A DNA stretch of 64,000 nt from Proteles cristata cristata (Eukaryota; Chordata; Mammalia; Carnivora; Hyaenidae): positions 62,001 to 126,000 of the forward strand of contig JAESUZ010003526.1 of NCBI GenBank assembly GCA_017311185.1, in the 5' to 3' direction. Below, in pieces: positions 1 through 11,624 of the stretch. The number at the start of each line of letters is the position of its first letter. Within the stretch, counting starts at the first letter, position 1. A program made the translations under genes and the position numbers. The notes under the pieces are model-generated. The model ran no database searches, was not told the origin of the DNA, and saw nothing but the letters and a program-made list of their open reading frames with translations.

Positions 1-608
1 CTTGTAACAATAGTAATAATCTCTTAGATTTGTCCAGCTTTTTCAATTCATAAAGCATTTTCAGATTCAGTAGATATTTGCAAATTCATCAGTGAAATAG
101 CTTAACCAAGTAAAGTGATTCAAAAGAAGGGAATAGCGTAAAAAAAAAAAAAGGAAAGGAACAGTAACACTTAGAAAAAGCAGTGTCAGGCACTATCCAC
201 ACACTGCATTTCTATTCAGAGATTCATGTGGTTCCAGGGAACCTGACTTGGAGATGTGATCAAAGTGACCCAGGGAAACTGTCCTCACATTCCATCACCA
301 ATCCCTCAAGCCACCCTGGGCACATGACTTAGGCTGATCCAATCAGAGGAAAGCTCAGGACTTCTGTAACCACTCATCCCTGCTGTACTGAGCAAGGAAG
401 CCCACAGCTTCTGGCAACCACCTTGGAGGCCCAAGGGGAGCAAGGCTTAGGATGAAGCTAATATCTCCAAGTATGGAGAAGAGAGGTAAAGAAACCAGAC
501 CAGTGCATCTTTGAGTCATCAGATCCATTTTTACCTGCAGTAATCAATCCTTCCTCTAGACCTTTCACCAAAAAGTATGAGCCAAAAATTTCCCTTGATT
601 GTTTACAC
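1..608. other. Unassigned flank sequence
   Basis: AT-rich sequence with a poly(A) tract near 139-155. No exon, RNA gene or repeat family was recognised. Confidence 0.5.
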
Positions 609-619
609 TTATTGTTTAA

Positions 620-803
620 AGTTTATTTATTTATTGAGAGGGGGAGGGGCACAGAGAGAGGGAGAGAGAGAATCCCGAACAGGCTTCACACTGTCAGGGG
701 AGAGCCTAATGCGGGGCTCCAGCTCACAAACCGTGAGATCATGACCTTAGCCAAAATCAAGAGTCAGACGCTTAACTGACTGAGCAACCCAGGAATCCCC
801 AGA
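620..803 (-). repeat. CAN-SINE, minus strand
   Basis: Reverse-complement CAN-SINE: TTTATTTATT tail, purine-rich (GA)n tract, then the tRNA-like head. It is diverged. The flanks share ttattgtttaa (609-619 and 807-817), an 11-bp target-site duplication. Confidence 0.88.
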
Positions 804-817
804 TGTTTATTGTTTAA

Positions 818-1160
818 GTTCCTTTGGTGTTTTCTCTTACTTGTAGCTGTAGGCATCCTGATACAGCACTTTAATGGTGCCCACAAAAACCCTTCAAGGC
901 AGATTTTATTGTGGGAGGCATCGGGGCTGTTCACAAACATTCCATTTATTTTCCTTCCACCCTCCTTTGAAGTTAAGTGTGACTGTGTGACTTCATTGGC
1001 CAATGAGACACAAGTAGAAGTGGCAAATGTCACTGTTGGGGTGGGAGTTTTAAGTGCCAGTGTGCAATTCCTCCTCTGTCAGGGTGACCATGGACACAGT
1101 GTTGAGCTGGAGCCTCCATCAGCATGGGTCCCTGACTAGGATGGGTCAAGCACTCTTCAG
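818..1160. other. Unassigned, probably old repeat sequence
   Basis: Open frames exist on both strands here (for example 810-1139), but they show no protein I recognise and no coding signal. The tone of the sequence (bias, decayed repeats nearby) suggests an old mobile element that I cannot name. Confidence 0.4.
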
Positions 1161-1164
1161 ACCA

Positions 1165-1700
1165 CTTTGGACATGGAGTTCTGTAACAAATGACCTCAAA
1201 ATTTAGAGGATTGGCATTTAGTGTTTCAGAAACATTTATTATCTCACAATTTCTGTGCATCAGGTATTCTGTCACAGCTTACCTAGGTACCTCTGCCTTG
1301 AGTCTCTCATCCAGGTGTCATCCAGGTGTCATCCAGGACTGTGATCTCATCTGAAGGCTTGATGGGGGAGACAGTTGGCTTCCAAGCTCATTAGTGTGGT
1401 TATTAGAAAGATTCAGCTACTCACAGGCTTCAAGGCCTCAGTTGTTTACTGATGGCTGGCTGGAAATCTCTTTTAGTTCTTTGCCATTGGGTCCTCTCCA
1501 TAAGGCCACTCATAACATGGCAAGTGGATTCTGAGGGGGTTGGGACAAGATTTGATACTGAAGTCCTAGTTTTTTTGTTTTGTTTTGTTTTGTAATCTAG
1601 GTCCAGCCCACACCCATGAGCAAGGATTTTTCACAAATATGACTCCCAGGAGGTAGGACTTGCTGGGAGCCATTTTAAAGGCCACCTAACATAACGAGGG
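1165..1700 (+). repeat. Ancient mammalian interspersed repeat, copy A (family not assigned)
   Basis: The segment resembles 11625-12040 in order and wording: a start like 'gtaacaaatgacctcaaaa', then a stretch on histories of 'catctgaaggcttga', then 'ggcctcagtt'. Two diverged copies in the same orientation show it is a dispersed element, not unique DNA. It contains a short direct repeat of tcatccaggtg at about 1308-1338. Confidence 0.6.
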
Positions 1701-1794
1701 AGAAGTAAACTTTTGTTAAGCGACTGAGAATTCGGGGTTGATTACTACTGTATCATAACCTAGCCTATCCTCATTCGATACAACTTTTATTCTT

Positions 1795-2014
1795 TTAAAA
1801 AAAATTTTTGACTGTTTATTTATTTTAGAGAGTGAGAGAGAGCATGAGCAGAGGAGGGGCAGAGAGAGAGAGAGGGAGACACAGAATCTGAAGTAGGCTC
1901 CAGGCTCTGAGGTGCCAGCACAGAGCCCAATGTGGGGCTCTGAATTTGTGAACTGGGAGATTGTGACCTGAGCAGAAGTCAGACGGTTAACCAAGTGAGC
2001 CACCCAGGTGCCCC
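1795..2014 (-). repeat. CAN-SINE, minus strand
   Basis: Reverse-complement felid-type SINE ending in ccacccaggtgcccc. It is flanked by a perfect 17-bp target-site duplication atacaacttttattctt at 1778-1794 and 2016-2032. Confidence 0.95.
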
Positions 2015-2507
2015 AATACAACTTTTATTCTTCATTGTTCAGAAGAGGAAACTGATGCTCTGGGAGATTTAGGTGCTTGACCAATGATACACAGATGGTT
2101 ACCCGCAGAACTAGAATTTAAATCTATATCTAACTCCAGAGCCTGAACTTCCATTCCCTGTATACATTGGGCAAGTGGGAAATGTGAGATGGAAAAGGCC
2201 TTCAGTTTCAGTCAGTGGGACTGTAGAAACCCTCCATCACACGTGGGGTGAGGGGGGTGAGAAGAATGAACCCAGACAAAAACATGCCCTACTTCCTTGC
2301 AATCTGCTTTTCAACAGTTCTTCGTGATAGAGTGATCTAAGTTACTGGCTCCAATGCACCTTATATTTCCTGATTCACTCTCTTTCTTTGATCACTTCAG
2401 CAGGTCCAAGTTTCTACCCACAGCCACATACAGCATTGGCTTGTTTGGTTGGTTGGTTGGAAGATGGACAGAATCAAGGATGATTTGTCTGAGATTATTT
2501 TGTCAAC

Positions 2508-2640
2508 CCCTTCCAATTACTGATGAGTCAATGAAGGGCAGAGAGGAGCTATAACTTGCCCAAGGTCACACAGCACACTCATGGCACAGATAGGAATATG
2601 GCTTCCATTGCCAGAATCCCAGTCCAGGCTTCTTTTCATG
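2508..2640 (-). repeat. MIR fragment
   Basis: Contains the MIR core in reverse (acttgcccaaggtcacacag) with the usual preceding 'gatgagtcaa...gcagagagg' segment. Another weak MIR-like tract lies at 2030-2160. Confidence 0.75.
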
Positions 2641-2939
2641 AAGTACATGGCGACTTTGTGGAAATCCTACAAAGCAGATATCAGTGGCCTTTATATGTTA
2701 ACAGCACAAGCTTATCCAAATAAGCTGTGCTTTGTTCAGAACTAGAAGGCCAGTCTAGAGATTTCCTAGCTGTATTCTGGAGGATCTATTCCCCTTTCCC
2801 TCCACTCCTACTTTTAAAGTTCCAAAAGGTATTTGATACCTCTAATTCCTCATGCCCACACCACAGCCTGTTTCCACTCTATACTGCATCCCATTCTTTT
2901 TTTTTTTTTTTTAAGTCCCGTTAGTAATGCTTGAAAGCC

Positions 2940-3400
2940 AAATTTATAGTATGGTCTTTGAATAGCCAAAGCAACCTTGAAAAAGAAGAACAAAACTGGA
3001 GGTATCACAATTCCCGACTTCAAGTTATATTTCAAAGTGGTAGTGATTAAAGCAGTATGGTTCTGGCATAAAAATAGAAACATATATCAGTGGAATAGAA
3101 TGGAAAACCAAGAAACAAACCCACAACTATATGGTCAATTAATCTTTGACAAAGGATGAATGAATATATAGTGGAAAAAAGATAGTCTCTTCAACAAATG
3201 CTGTTGGGAAAAATTGAGCATTTACATGCAAAAGAATGAAACTGCACCACTTTCTTTTACCATACACAAAAATAGTTTCAAAATGGATAAAAAACCTAAA
3301 TGTAAGACCCAACACCATAAAAATCATAGAAAAGAGCACAGGCAGTGACTTCTTTGACACCAGCCTTAGCAACTTCTTTTAAGATATGTCTCCTGAGGCA
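2940..3400 (+). repeat. Old L1 (ORF2 3' part), upstream half of a split copy
   Basis: The + strand frames read [20 protein letters not shown], a typical L1 ORF2 C-terminal stretch, followed by [11 protein letters not shown] and GQLIFDKG. Stops and frameshifts make it dead. The copy is interrupted at 3400 by a younger L1 and resumes at 4281. Confidence 0.9.
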
Positions 3401-4280
3401 CTCACCAAACTCCACACTCAAAAAAACAAACAACCCAGTGGAGAAATGGGCAGAAGATAGGAACAGACACTTCTCCAAAGAGGACATCCAGATGGCCAAC
3501 AGACACATGAAACGATGTTCAGCATCCCTCCTCATCAGGGAAATACAAATCAAAACCACACTGAGATACCACCTCACACCAGTCAAAGTGGCTAAAATGA
3601 GCAAATCAGAAGACTCTAAATGCTGGCGAGGATGTGGAGAAACGGGCACCCTCCTACACTGTTGGTGGGAATGTAAACTGGTACAGCCCCTCTGGAAAAC
3701 AGTGTGGAGGTTCCTAAGGAAACTAACATAGAACTCCCCTATGACCCAGCAATAGTACTGCTAGGAATTTACCCAAGGGATACAGAAATGCTGATGCATA
3801 GGAGCACATGTACCCCAATGTTCATAGCAGCACTCTCCACAATAGCTAAAACATGGAAAGAGCCTAAGTGTCCATCAACAGATGAATGGATCAAGAAGAT
3901 GTGGTTTATCTATACCATGGAATACTACATGGCAATGAGAAAGAATGAAATCTGGCCATGTGTAGCAACGTGGATGGACCTTGAGGGTGTTATGCTGAGC
4001 AAAATAAGTCAGGCAGAGAAAGACAAACACAATATGTTTGCACGTATAGGAGGATTATGAGGAACTTAACAGAGGACTGTGAGGGAGAAGAAGGGGGAAA
4101 TACTGGGGGAGAGGGAGGGAGCAACCATGAGAGATTCTGGAATGCTGAGAACAAACTGAGGACTGATGAGTGCGGGGAGAGAGGGGGAAGAAGGGTATGG
4201 AGAAGGGCACTTGTGCAGATGAGCACTGGGTGTTACATGGAAACCAACTTGACAATAAACTATTTGTTAAAAAAAAAAAA
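3401..4280 (+). repeat. Young 5'-truncated L1 inserted inside an older L1
   Basis: About 880 bp holding the end of ORF2 ([49 protein letters not shown]), the L1 3' UTR and a 3' poly(A) run ending near 4280. A 20-bp target-site duplication flanks it: aagatatgtctcctgaggca at 3381-3400 and the same with one difference at 4281-4300. One frameshift near 3730 splits the ORF2 remnant. The reverse transcriptase domain is absent, so it cannot be active. Confidence 0.93.
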
Positions 4281-5540
4281 AAGATATGTTTCCTGAGGCA
4301 AGGGAAACAAAAGCAAAAAGAAACCACTGGGACTACATCAAAATAAAAAAGTTTGTGCATAGTGAAGGAAACAACAAAAATAAAAGACAGCCTACTGAGT
4401 GGGAGAAGATATTTGCAAATGGCATATCTAATAAAGGGTTAGTATCCAAAATATACAAAAAAACTCATACAACCCAACGTTCAAAAAAACCCAAATAATC
4501 CAATTAAAAAATGGACAGAAGACTCGAACATTTTTCCAAAGAAGACATCCAGATGGCCAACAGGCACATGAAAGGATGCTCATTGTCACTCATTATCAGG
4601 GAAATGAAAATCAAAACTTCAATGAGCTATCACCTCACCCCTGTCAGAGTGTCTAAAAGAAACAACTGTTGGCAAGAATGTGGAGGAAAAGAAACCCTCT
4701 TGTTCTATTGGTGGGAATGCAAAGTGGTGCAGCCGCTGTGGGAAACAGTATGAATGTTCTTCAAAAAATAAAAAATAGGGGCGCCTGGGTGGCTTAGTCA
4801 GTTAAGCATCTGACTTTCGCTTAGGTCATGATCTCGCGGTTCGTGGGTTCGAGCCCCTCATCGGGCTCTGTGCTGACAGCCAGCTCAGAGCCTGGAGCCT
4901 GTTTCAGTCTGTGACTCCCTCTCTCTCTGACCCTCCCCTGCTCACGCCGTCTCTCTCTCTCTCTCCTAGAAATAAATAAAAGCATTTAAAAAAATAAATA
5001 AATAATAGAACTACCCTACGATCCACTAATTGTACTACTTCATATAACACCCCCTCCCCCAATACAAAAACACTAATTCAAAGAGATATACACACCCCAA
5101 TGCTTATGGCAGCATTATTTACAATAGCCAAACTATAGAAGCAGCTCAAGTGACCACTGATAGAATGGATAAAGAAGATGTGGTATATATATGATGGAAT
5201 ATTACTCGGCTATAAAAATAATGAAATCTTGCCATTTGCAACAACATGGCTAGAGCTAGAGAGTATAATGCTAAGCAAAGCAAGTCAGTCAGAGAAATAC
5301 AAATACCATGTCATCTCACTCATATGTGGAATTTAAGAAATAAAACAAATGAGCAGAGGGGAAAGAAAGAGAGACAAACCAAGAAAGAGACTCTTAACTA
5401 TAGAGAACAGATGGATGGTCAACAGAGGCGGGGGTGGGGAATGGCTGAAATAGGTGACAGAGATTAAAGAGTGCATTTAGGTTGATGAAAAAAAAATTAT
5501 TATATGGTTTGATGGAGTTTCCAGTGTTTGTAGATACAAA
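4281..5540 (+). repeat. Old L1 (ORF2 end and 3' UTR), downstream half of a split copy
   Basis: Continues the L1 broken at 3400: the frame reads GDYIKIKKFVHSEGNNKNKR-type ORF2 sequence, then the same [18 protein letters not shown] motif as the younger copy, but more diverged. A SINE interrupts it at 4778-5004. It ends in AT-rich 3' UTR sequence. Confidence 0.88.
4778..5004 (+). repeat. CAN-SINE, young felid-type subfamily, plus strand
   Basis: Starts ggggcgcctgggtggcttag and carries the subfamily features 'tttcgcttagg' and '(TC)n cctagaaataaataaa'. It sits inside the older L1. The exact 3' end is blurred by A-rich flank. Confidence 0.93.
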
Positions 5541-6157
5541 ATGTGACAATTACAATAGAAAATGGGAGGACAAATGGACCTTAAAGTGGTAAAGTTCCTA
5601 TATTCTACTTGAAATGGTAAAATATTTATTTCTAGTAGTATATGAAAAGTTAGGTATGTATCGTAACTACTAAAAGGTAAAACTCAATCATACATAAAAA
5701 TACTAAAAATTTCAGATAATTCAAAAGAAGACAAGAAATTAAAAACAGGAAACAAAGAGAAAACTTAATGAAATAATAGGCCTAAATCTAATAACATGCA
5801 CAATTACATTAAATATAAAGGGTTTAAACACACCAATTAGAGAACTGAGGTTGTCAAATGGATCAAACAATAGATTCAAGTGTAAGTTATCTACAAGAAA
5901 CTCAGCTCAAAGTAGTGCAAAGATAAAAAGTAAAAGGATGGGAAGAGGTATGCCTTGAAAACATAGTGAAAAGAAAGTCAGAGGTGGTTATATTAACATC
6001 AAACATAGTAAGATTATGTACAGAGAGTTGTTCATAGTATTCTCTTATTATCCTTACAGTGTTTGCAGATTCTGTAGTGATATATCCTACACAGAAAATT
6101 AACAGAGATAAAAATAATGCTGAAAGGGTCAATTCACCAAGAGGATATAACAATCTT

Positions 6158-6374
6158 TTAAAAAAATTTTTTTAACGTTTACTTATTTTTGAGAGATAGA
6201 GACAGAGCACAAATGGTGAAGAGGCAGAGAGAGAGGGAGACACAGAATCTGAAGCAGGCTCCAGGCTCTGAGCTGTCAGCACAGAGCCTGATGCAAGACT
6301 CGAAGTCATAGACTGCGAGATCATGACTGGAGCTGAAGTCGGAAGCTTAACCAACTGAGCCACCCAGGTGCCCC
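6158..6374 (-). repeat. CAN-SINE, minus strand
   Basis: Reverse-complement SINE with a perfect 16-bp target-site duplication aggatataacaatctt at 6142-6157 and 6375-6390, inserted in the ancient L1. Confidence 0.95.
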
Positions 6375-6459
6375 AGGATATAACAATCTTAAATATACAT
6401 AAACCTAACAGAACCTCAAAATGTATAAACCAAAAATTGATTTTAAAAAACCTGAAATT

Positions 6460-6697
6460 GGGTCTTCTGGGTGGTTCAGTCAGTTAAGCATCTGACTTTG
6501 GCTCAGGTCATGATCTCACAGTTCGTGGGTTCGAGCCCTGCTTCGGGCTCTGTGCGGACAGCTAGCTCAGAGACTGGATCCTGGTTCAGATTCTGTGTCT
6601 TCCTCTCTCTCTGCCCCTTCTCTGCTCTCACTCTATCTCTTTCTCTCTCAAAAAACAAATAAACATTAAAAACAATTAAAAACATTTAAAAAAAAAA
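6460..6697 (+). repeat. CAN-SINE, plus strand
   Basis: The head is altered (gggtcttctgggtggttcag), but the body and (TC)n-AAACAAATAAAC tail are typical. A long A-rich tail follows. The two SINEs at 6158 and 6460 lie within 90 bp in opposite orientation. Confidence 0.92.
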
Positions 6698-7758
6698 ACC
6701 CAAACCCTGAAATGGACAAATTCATAATTATTATTGGAGAATTTAATTGCTCTGTAAGTAATTGATAGAATAAGTAGACAGTGAACCAGCAATGAAATAG
6801 AAAAACCAAACAACACCATCAACTGACTGTATCAAATTGACATTTAATATAACCTTCATTCAATAACAGTACAATACACGTTCTTTTCAAGTGCACGTGG
6901 AATATTCACCATATTCACTATATGTACCATATAGCGGGTCATAATACAGGTCATAATACAGATCTTAACAAACTGAAAATAATTGTAATCATACAAGGCA
7001 TGTTCTCTAAATAATGGAATTAAAGAAGAAATTAAAAAAAGATAACTGAAAACTTTCTAAATACTCGGATATTAAAGAACACACTTCTAAACAGTTTATG
7101 GGTTGAAGTAGAGGACTCAAGGGAAATCAGAAAAAAATTAGAACTGAGTGAAAATTAAAATACAATATATCAAAATTTGTGAGTTGAAGCTAAAGCATTG
7201 CTTAGAGAAAATAGTAAAGCGTTACACATTATATTTTAAAAGAAGAAATTCTTAAATCAACAATTTAAACTTCCACAAAACCTGCAGACTAACATCATTC
7301 ATGAATGAAATCACATAAACACCCCCAACAGAAAATAAGCAAATTGAATTCAGCAATAGATGAAAAAAGGTCATACTATGATGAAGGAGGATTTATCTCA
7401 GGAATGTATGAGTTGTTCATTGTTTGAAAAATCATTGTGATCCATCATATCAACAGCCTGAAAAAGAGAAAACTGTATGATTGTATAAACTGACACATGC
7501 AGAAAAAGCATTTGTCAATATGCAACAACCATTCATGATTTTAAAAAACTCTCAGAAAATAGGCATAGAAAGGCATTCCTTAATTGGATTAAAAAAAAGC
7601 TTTCTACAGAAAGCTCACAGCTAACATGATTCTTAATGGTGAAAAAGTGCATTCTTTTCCCTAGGATGAGAAAAAAGATAAATATAATGTTTTAAATCCT
7701 AAAACAAAACAGCTAATCAACATTCAAATGTCTTAGTGTTTAAAATCTTTGAGACTTT

Positions 7759-7887
7759 GAGGAGCCTGGGTGGCTCAGTCAGGCATCTGACTTCAGCTCA
7801 GGTCATGTGTGTGTGTGTCTCTCTCTGCCCCTCCCTGGCTCATGCTCTGTCTCTGTCTCTCTCTCTCTCAAAAATAAATAAACGTTG
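7759..7887 (+). repeat. CAN-SINE with internal deletion (first of three stacked copies)
   Basis: About 130 bp: a normal head, then a jump from 'ctcaggtcatg' into a (TG)n/(TC)n tract, so most of the body is missing. It is directly followed by a second SINE. Confidence 0.88.
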
Positions 7888-8117
7888 GGGCTCCTGGGTG
7901 GCTCAGTCGGTTAAGCGTCAGATTTTGGCTCAGGTCATGATCTCATGGTTCGTGGGTTCGAGCCCCACGTCGGGCTCTGTGCTGACAGCTAGCTCAGAGC
8001 CTGGAGCCTGTTTCAGATTCTTTACCTCCCTCTCTCTCTGACCTTCCCCTGCTAACGCTGTCTCTCTCTCTCTCTCTCAGAAATAAATAAAACATTAAAA
8101 AAATAAATAAATAAGCA
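7888..8117 (+). repeat. CAN-SINE (second of three stacked copies)
   Basis: Full-length plus-strand SINE starting ggggctcctgggtggctcag, with a tail of AAATAAATAAAA repeats. The downstream flank 'aagatctttgagcctt' repeats the site seen before the first copy. Confidence 0.93.
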
Positions 8118-8137
8118 TTAAGATCTTTGAGCCTTGG

Positions 8138-8350
8138 GACGCCTGGGTGGCTCAGTCAGTTGGGCAGCCGACTTCTGCTCAGGTCATGATCTCACCATTT
8201 GTGGGTTCGAGCCCCACATAGGGCTCTGTGCTGATAGCTGAGCCTGGAGCCTGCTTCAGATTCTGTGTCTCCCTCTCTCTCTGACCCTCCCCTTCTCATG
8301 CTGTCTCTCTCTCTCTCAGAAATAAATAAAAAATGTTAAAATTTTTAAAA
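8138..8350 (+). repeat. CAN-SINE (third of three stacked copies)
   Basis: Plus-strand SINE starting gggacgcctgggtggctcag, with a short deletion in the middle ('gctgatagctgagcctgg'). It is flanked by 'atctttgagcctt' on both sides (about 8122 and 8359). Confidence 0.92.
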
Positions 8351-8494
8351 AATTTAAAATCTTTGAGCCTTCAATTTTTTACATTAAGAATCAACTGGAC
8401 TATAAATGTCATGGTTTCTTCTATCTAATTCATATCTAAACAAACTATGAAACATACATACTCAGGCATAGCATATTTTTTCTGTTCAGTTTTT

Positions 8495-8693
8495 TAATTT
8501 ATTAAAACTATATTAAAGAGAGAAAGATTGTGAGAAGCAGAGAGGCAAGAAAGACGGAGACAGAATCTGAAGCAGACCCCAGGCTCCAAGCTGTCAGCAC
8601 AGATCCTGACATGGGGCTCAAACTCACGAACCGTGGATCATGACCTGAGCCAAAGTCAGACGCTCAACCGACTAAGCCACCCAGGCGCCCCTG
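8495..8693 (-). repeat. CAN-SINE, minus strand
   Basis: Diverged reverse-complement SINE. The target-site duplication tctgttcagttttt lies at 8481-8494 and 8694-8707. Confidence 0.92.
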
Positions 8694-8709
8694 TCTGTTC
8701 AGTTTTTGA

Positions 8710-9790
8710 CATATAACTCACATGCCAGAATCTTTTACCCTTTTACAATTTAGTTGTATAATTCAGCTGTTTTTCATATACCACAAAGTTGTTCGACCAT
8801 CACCACTATTTAATTCCAGAATATTTCCTTCACTCCAAAAAGAAGTCACATTCCTATTAGTAGTCACTCCCTATTCCCTACTACTTCTTCTCATCCCCTG
8901 TTAAACATTCATCTACTCTCTATCTCTATAGATTTGCCTAATCTGGAAATTGCAGATAAATAAAATTATGCAGTATGTGACCTTTTATGTCTGGCTTCTT
9001 TTACTTAGCATAATGTCATCATGGTTCATCCACTTTGTAGCAGGTCACAATTTCCTTCCTTTTCAAGGCTGAACACTATTCCACTGTGTGGATAATACCA
9101 CATTTTGTTTCTCTGTTTATCAGTTGATAGGTGTTTGGGTTATTGCTACCTTTTGGTTATTATGAGTAATGCTGTTATGAATATTCATGTGTAAGTTTTG
9201 GTGTGGATCTACTTTTTCAGTGTTCTTGGGTTTATATCCAAGAGTGGAATTTCTGGGTCATATGGTATCTCTAAGTTTAACTTTTAGAGGAACAGTCAAA
9301 CTATTTTCTAAAGTTGTGGCATCATTTTACAAACCTACCAGTAATACATGAGATTTCTTGTTACTGTACATTCTTGCTACCTTCAAAATTTTCAGTCTTT
9401 TCAATTTTAGCTGCTAGTAGGTATGTAGTGGTGTGTCATTGTGATTTGGATTAGCATTTCTTTAATGAGCAGTGATGTGGAGTCTTTTCTGTGCCTCTTG
9501 GCCATATCTTCTTTGGGGAAGTGTCTATTCATACTCGTTGCTCATTTTATGTAGAGTTATTTGTCTTTTCACTGTGGAGTTGTAAGACTTCTTTACATTC
9601 TCTGAGTAAAAGTCCTATTCCAGATATACAATTCACAAATATTTTCTCTCATTCTGTGGGTTATCTTTTAACCTTCTGGGTAGACCCCTTTGAAGCATAA
9701 AAGTTTTAAATTTTGATGGAGTCTTTTATTTTTCTTGGGCAGAGCATATTTGAAAAACCTGCTGACATACCTTCCCCTTATGAGTTAGCT
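8710..9790 (-). repeat. Old L1 remnant, minus strand
   Basis: Reverse-complement L1 ORF2 3' sequence: 'cttttacttagcataatgtc', 'gaacactattccactgtgtg', 'ttctgggtcatatggt'. It is decayed, with no useful open frame. Confidence 0.82.
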
Positions 9791-11004
9791 GGCTTCTTTC
9801 TCTGTACCCCTTTTATTGTATAAGCTTAAGCCATAAGGTTTATTGCAGCCCCAGAAAGGGAAGGGGAAATTACAGCAGCTAGAATAGAAAGATCATTTGA
9901 TTCGAAGTCAGCTTTTTGGTTAAGATTTCTGAATTCTAAAAATTCCCTCCATGTAGCAAAGGAAATGCCTGGTGTTCTTTGCCATGGAGAGCACTCTATA
10001 CAAAGGGAGCGTCTAGACACCTAGGAAGAAATGGAGAAGGCTTCCGGAACCAGGAGCTCAAGAGGAAAATTAGATAGGGAAGTGGTCAGATGCTGGCCCT
10101 GGATTCTTCTCACCCTTGAGTCCAAAGCCTCAAGGGGCAGGTCAGTTAGAAACCACAGCATTCCCAGAGCTCCCCTGGCATCAACGGGCAAGGGGTCAAG
10201 CCCTCTTTGAGAAGGATCCTGTTAACTTAGTGCGACATCAGCACAGCCCCTCACTGGCAGGCCTGCAATATCTGAGGGAGGTGTCTAACACCAATTGGAC
10301 CTGAGGTTGCATCCTGCACAGGTTATGCTGTGACTCACATGTACCCAGGGCTGCAAGGGGACAGTCAGAACATAACGTCTGCAGTGCAAGGACTTTGTGA
10401 AGAGGCAACAGGCCAGGACCACAGGCATCTCAGTGAAGAACAGCACAGGGGCAGGGATTGCCACAAGCAGCTCCACCTTGTAGAGAGAACAAGAACAGCA
10501 AGTGGATTCAAGCTTCTGCCCCCCCCCCGCCACCGTGGAGGGATTGAGCCTTATTCTTGCAGCTACCATATTGGCTGGGAGGAATCACCAACAAACACCA
10601 GCCTGGACAGTGGAAGAAGACACAAGTCCAAGTAGCGGGGCGGCAGTTAGGAGGTCCTATCTATTTTATCCAAAGACAATGTTTTTGTCAGGCTGAGTCC
10701 TCTACCAATAGGGCAAAATAACCCTTTTTGTCATAAAAATCAACTTTTGCACACTTCAGGTTATTTTTACTTCACCAGGAACCTTTCGCATGCCTTTCAT
10801 GTGCCAAGCATAGGAAGGAACCTGGGGAAGCATGTAGTGAATCACTGCTATGGCCTGCGGGTGCATGAAAGAGCATATGGAAAGCCTTTGGCATGGTGCC
10901 CTGTACAGTAAGCCCTCAGTAAATGTGAGTTCTCTGTCCACCAAACCAGTTAGCAGAAAATATAAATTAATGTAGAGGCTGGAGGATCATATGATGGAAA
11001 GGAT
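9791..11004. other. Upstream intergenic sequence, no gene recognised
   Basis: Mixed sequence with short open frames on both strands (for example 10285-10569 and 10330-10635) that look non-coding. A tract near 10790-10930 resembles the end of an L2 element ('cagtaagccctcagtaaatg'). A C-run lies at 10519-10528. Confidence 0.5.
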
Positions 11005-11175
11005 TGGTTTGAAGTCATATGGACTTGATTTGCAGGCCAGCTGTGTGACCTGGGAAAAGTTACCCTACCTCTCTGAGGCTATTTCTACCCTGTGAAATGA
11101 AGATACCTACCTTATAAGGTCACTGTGAAGATACAACAAGATAAAGTGCTTGCATGCTGTGTGTAGGGCAGCACG
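11005..11175 (+). repeat. MIR
   Basis: MIR core in sense orientation: 'ccagctgtgtgacctggg', 'ctacctctctgaggct', 'ccctgtgaaatgaagat', ending in 'gataaagtgcttgcatg'. Confidence 0.8.
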
Positions 11176-11214
11176 ACTGATAAAGAAAATAACATTCAAG
11201 GTAAGACAACCAAT

Positions 11215-11420
11215 ACACACTGAGTGCTTACTATGTGTATGACTCAGTTCTGAAAGCTTTATGTGTAAAAAGTCATGCAATTCCACAAGAATCCTGTGAG
11301 GTAGGTGCTATTATTATTCCTGTTTTGCAAATGAGGACATTTAATCTAAGTGATGTTTCAAGACATGTCAAGGTGTCATAGCTGATAAGTTCTAGAGTCA
11401 GGATTGAAAAAGAGTGGTTG
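11215..11420 (-). repeat. MIR
   Basis: Reverse MIR: 'actgagtgcttactatgtg' start, 'cctgtgaggtaggtgct', 'ttgcaaatgaggacat'. It is back to back with the sense MIR at 11005. Confidence 0.72.
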
Positions 11421-11624
11421 AACTCCAGAGCTTGCATCCCCAGTCACTGCACTACAGCGCAAAGCTCAGGTACCAGGTTTCAATCAGAGCCACCAAACAC
11501 GGAGACCATTTCACAGAACTTGGCACGTGAGAGACACTCAGTGAAGAATCGATGTCATCATGTAAACGGTGGCATAGAGTCTGACTGTATTGAATCCCAA
11601 TTCTAACACTTACTAATGACCTAG

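Larger units (their letters stand above)
5560..7735 (+). repeat. Ancient L1 remnant
   Basis: AT-rich sequence with + strand L1 ORF2-like phrases, for example 'tttaaacacaccaatta', 'tctacaagaaactca' and 'gcagaaaaagcatttg'. It is heavily decayed and interrupted by two SINEs (6158-6374 and about 6460-6697). No open frame of useful length remains. Confidence 0.75.

Noticed and set aside
3345..4060. L1 ORF2 open frames as candidate genes
   Set aside because: 5'-truncated and frameshifted retrotransposon remnants lacking endonuclease and reverse transcriptase domains.
7888..8000. tRNA-like sequence with A and B box appearance
   Set aside because: It is the tRNA-derived head of a CAN-SINE, present dozens of times in the window, with no intact tRNA fold or anticodon arm of a real gene.
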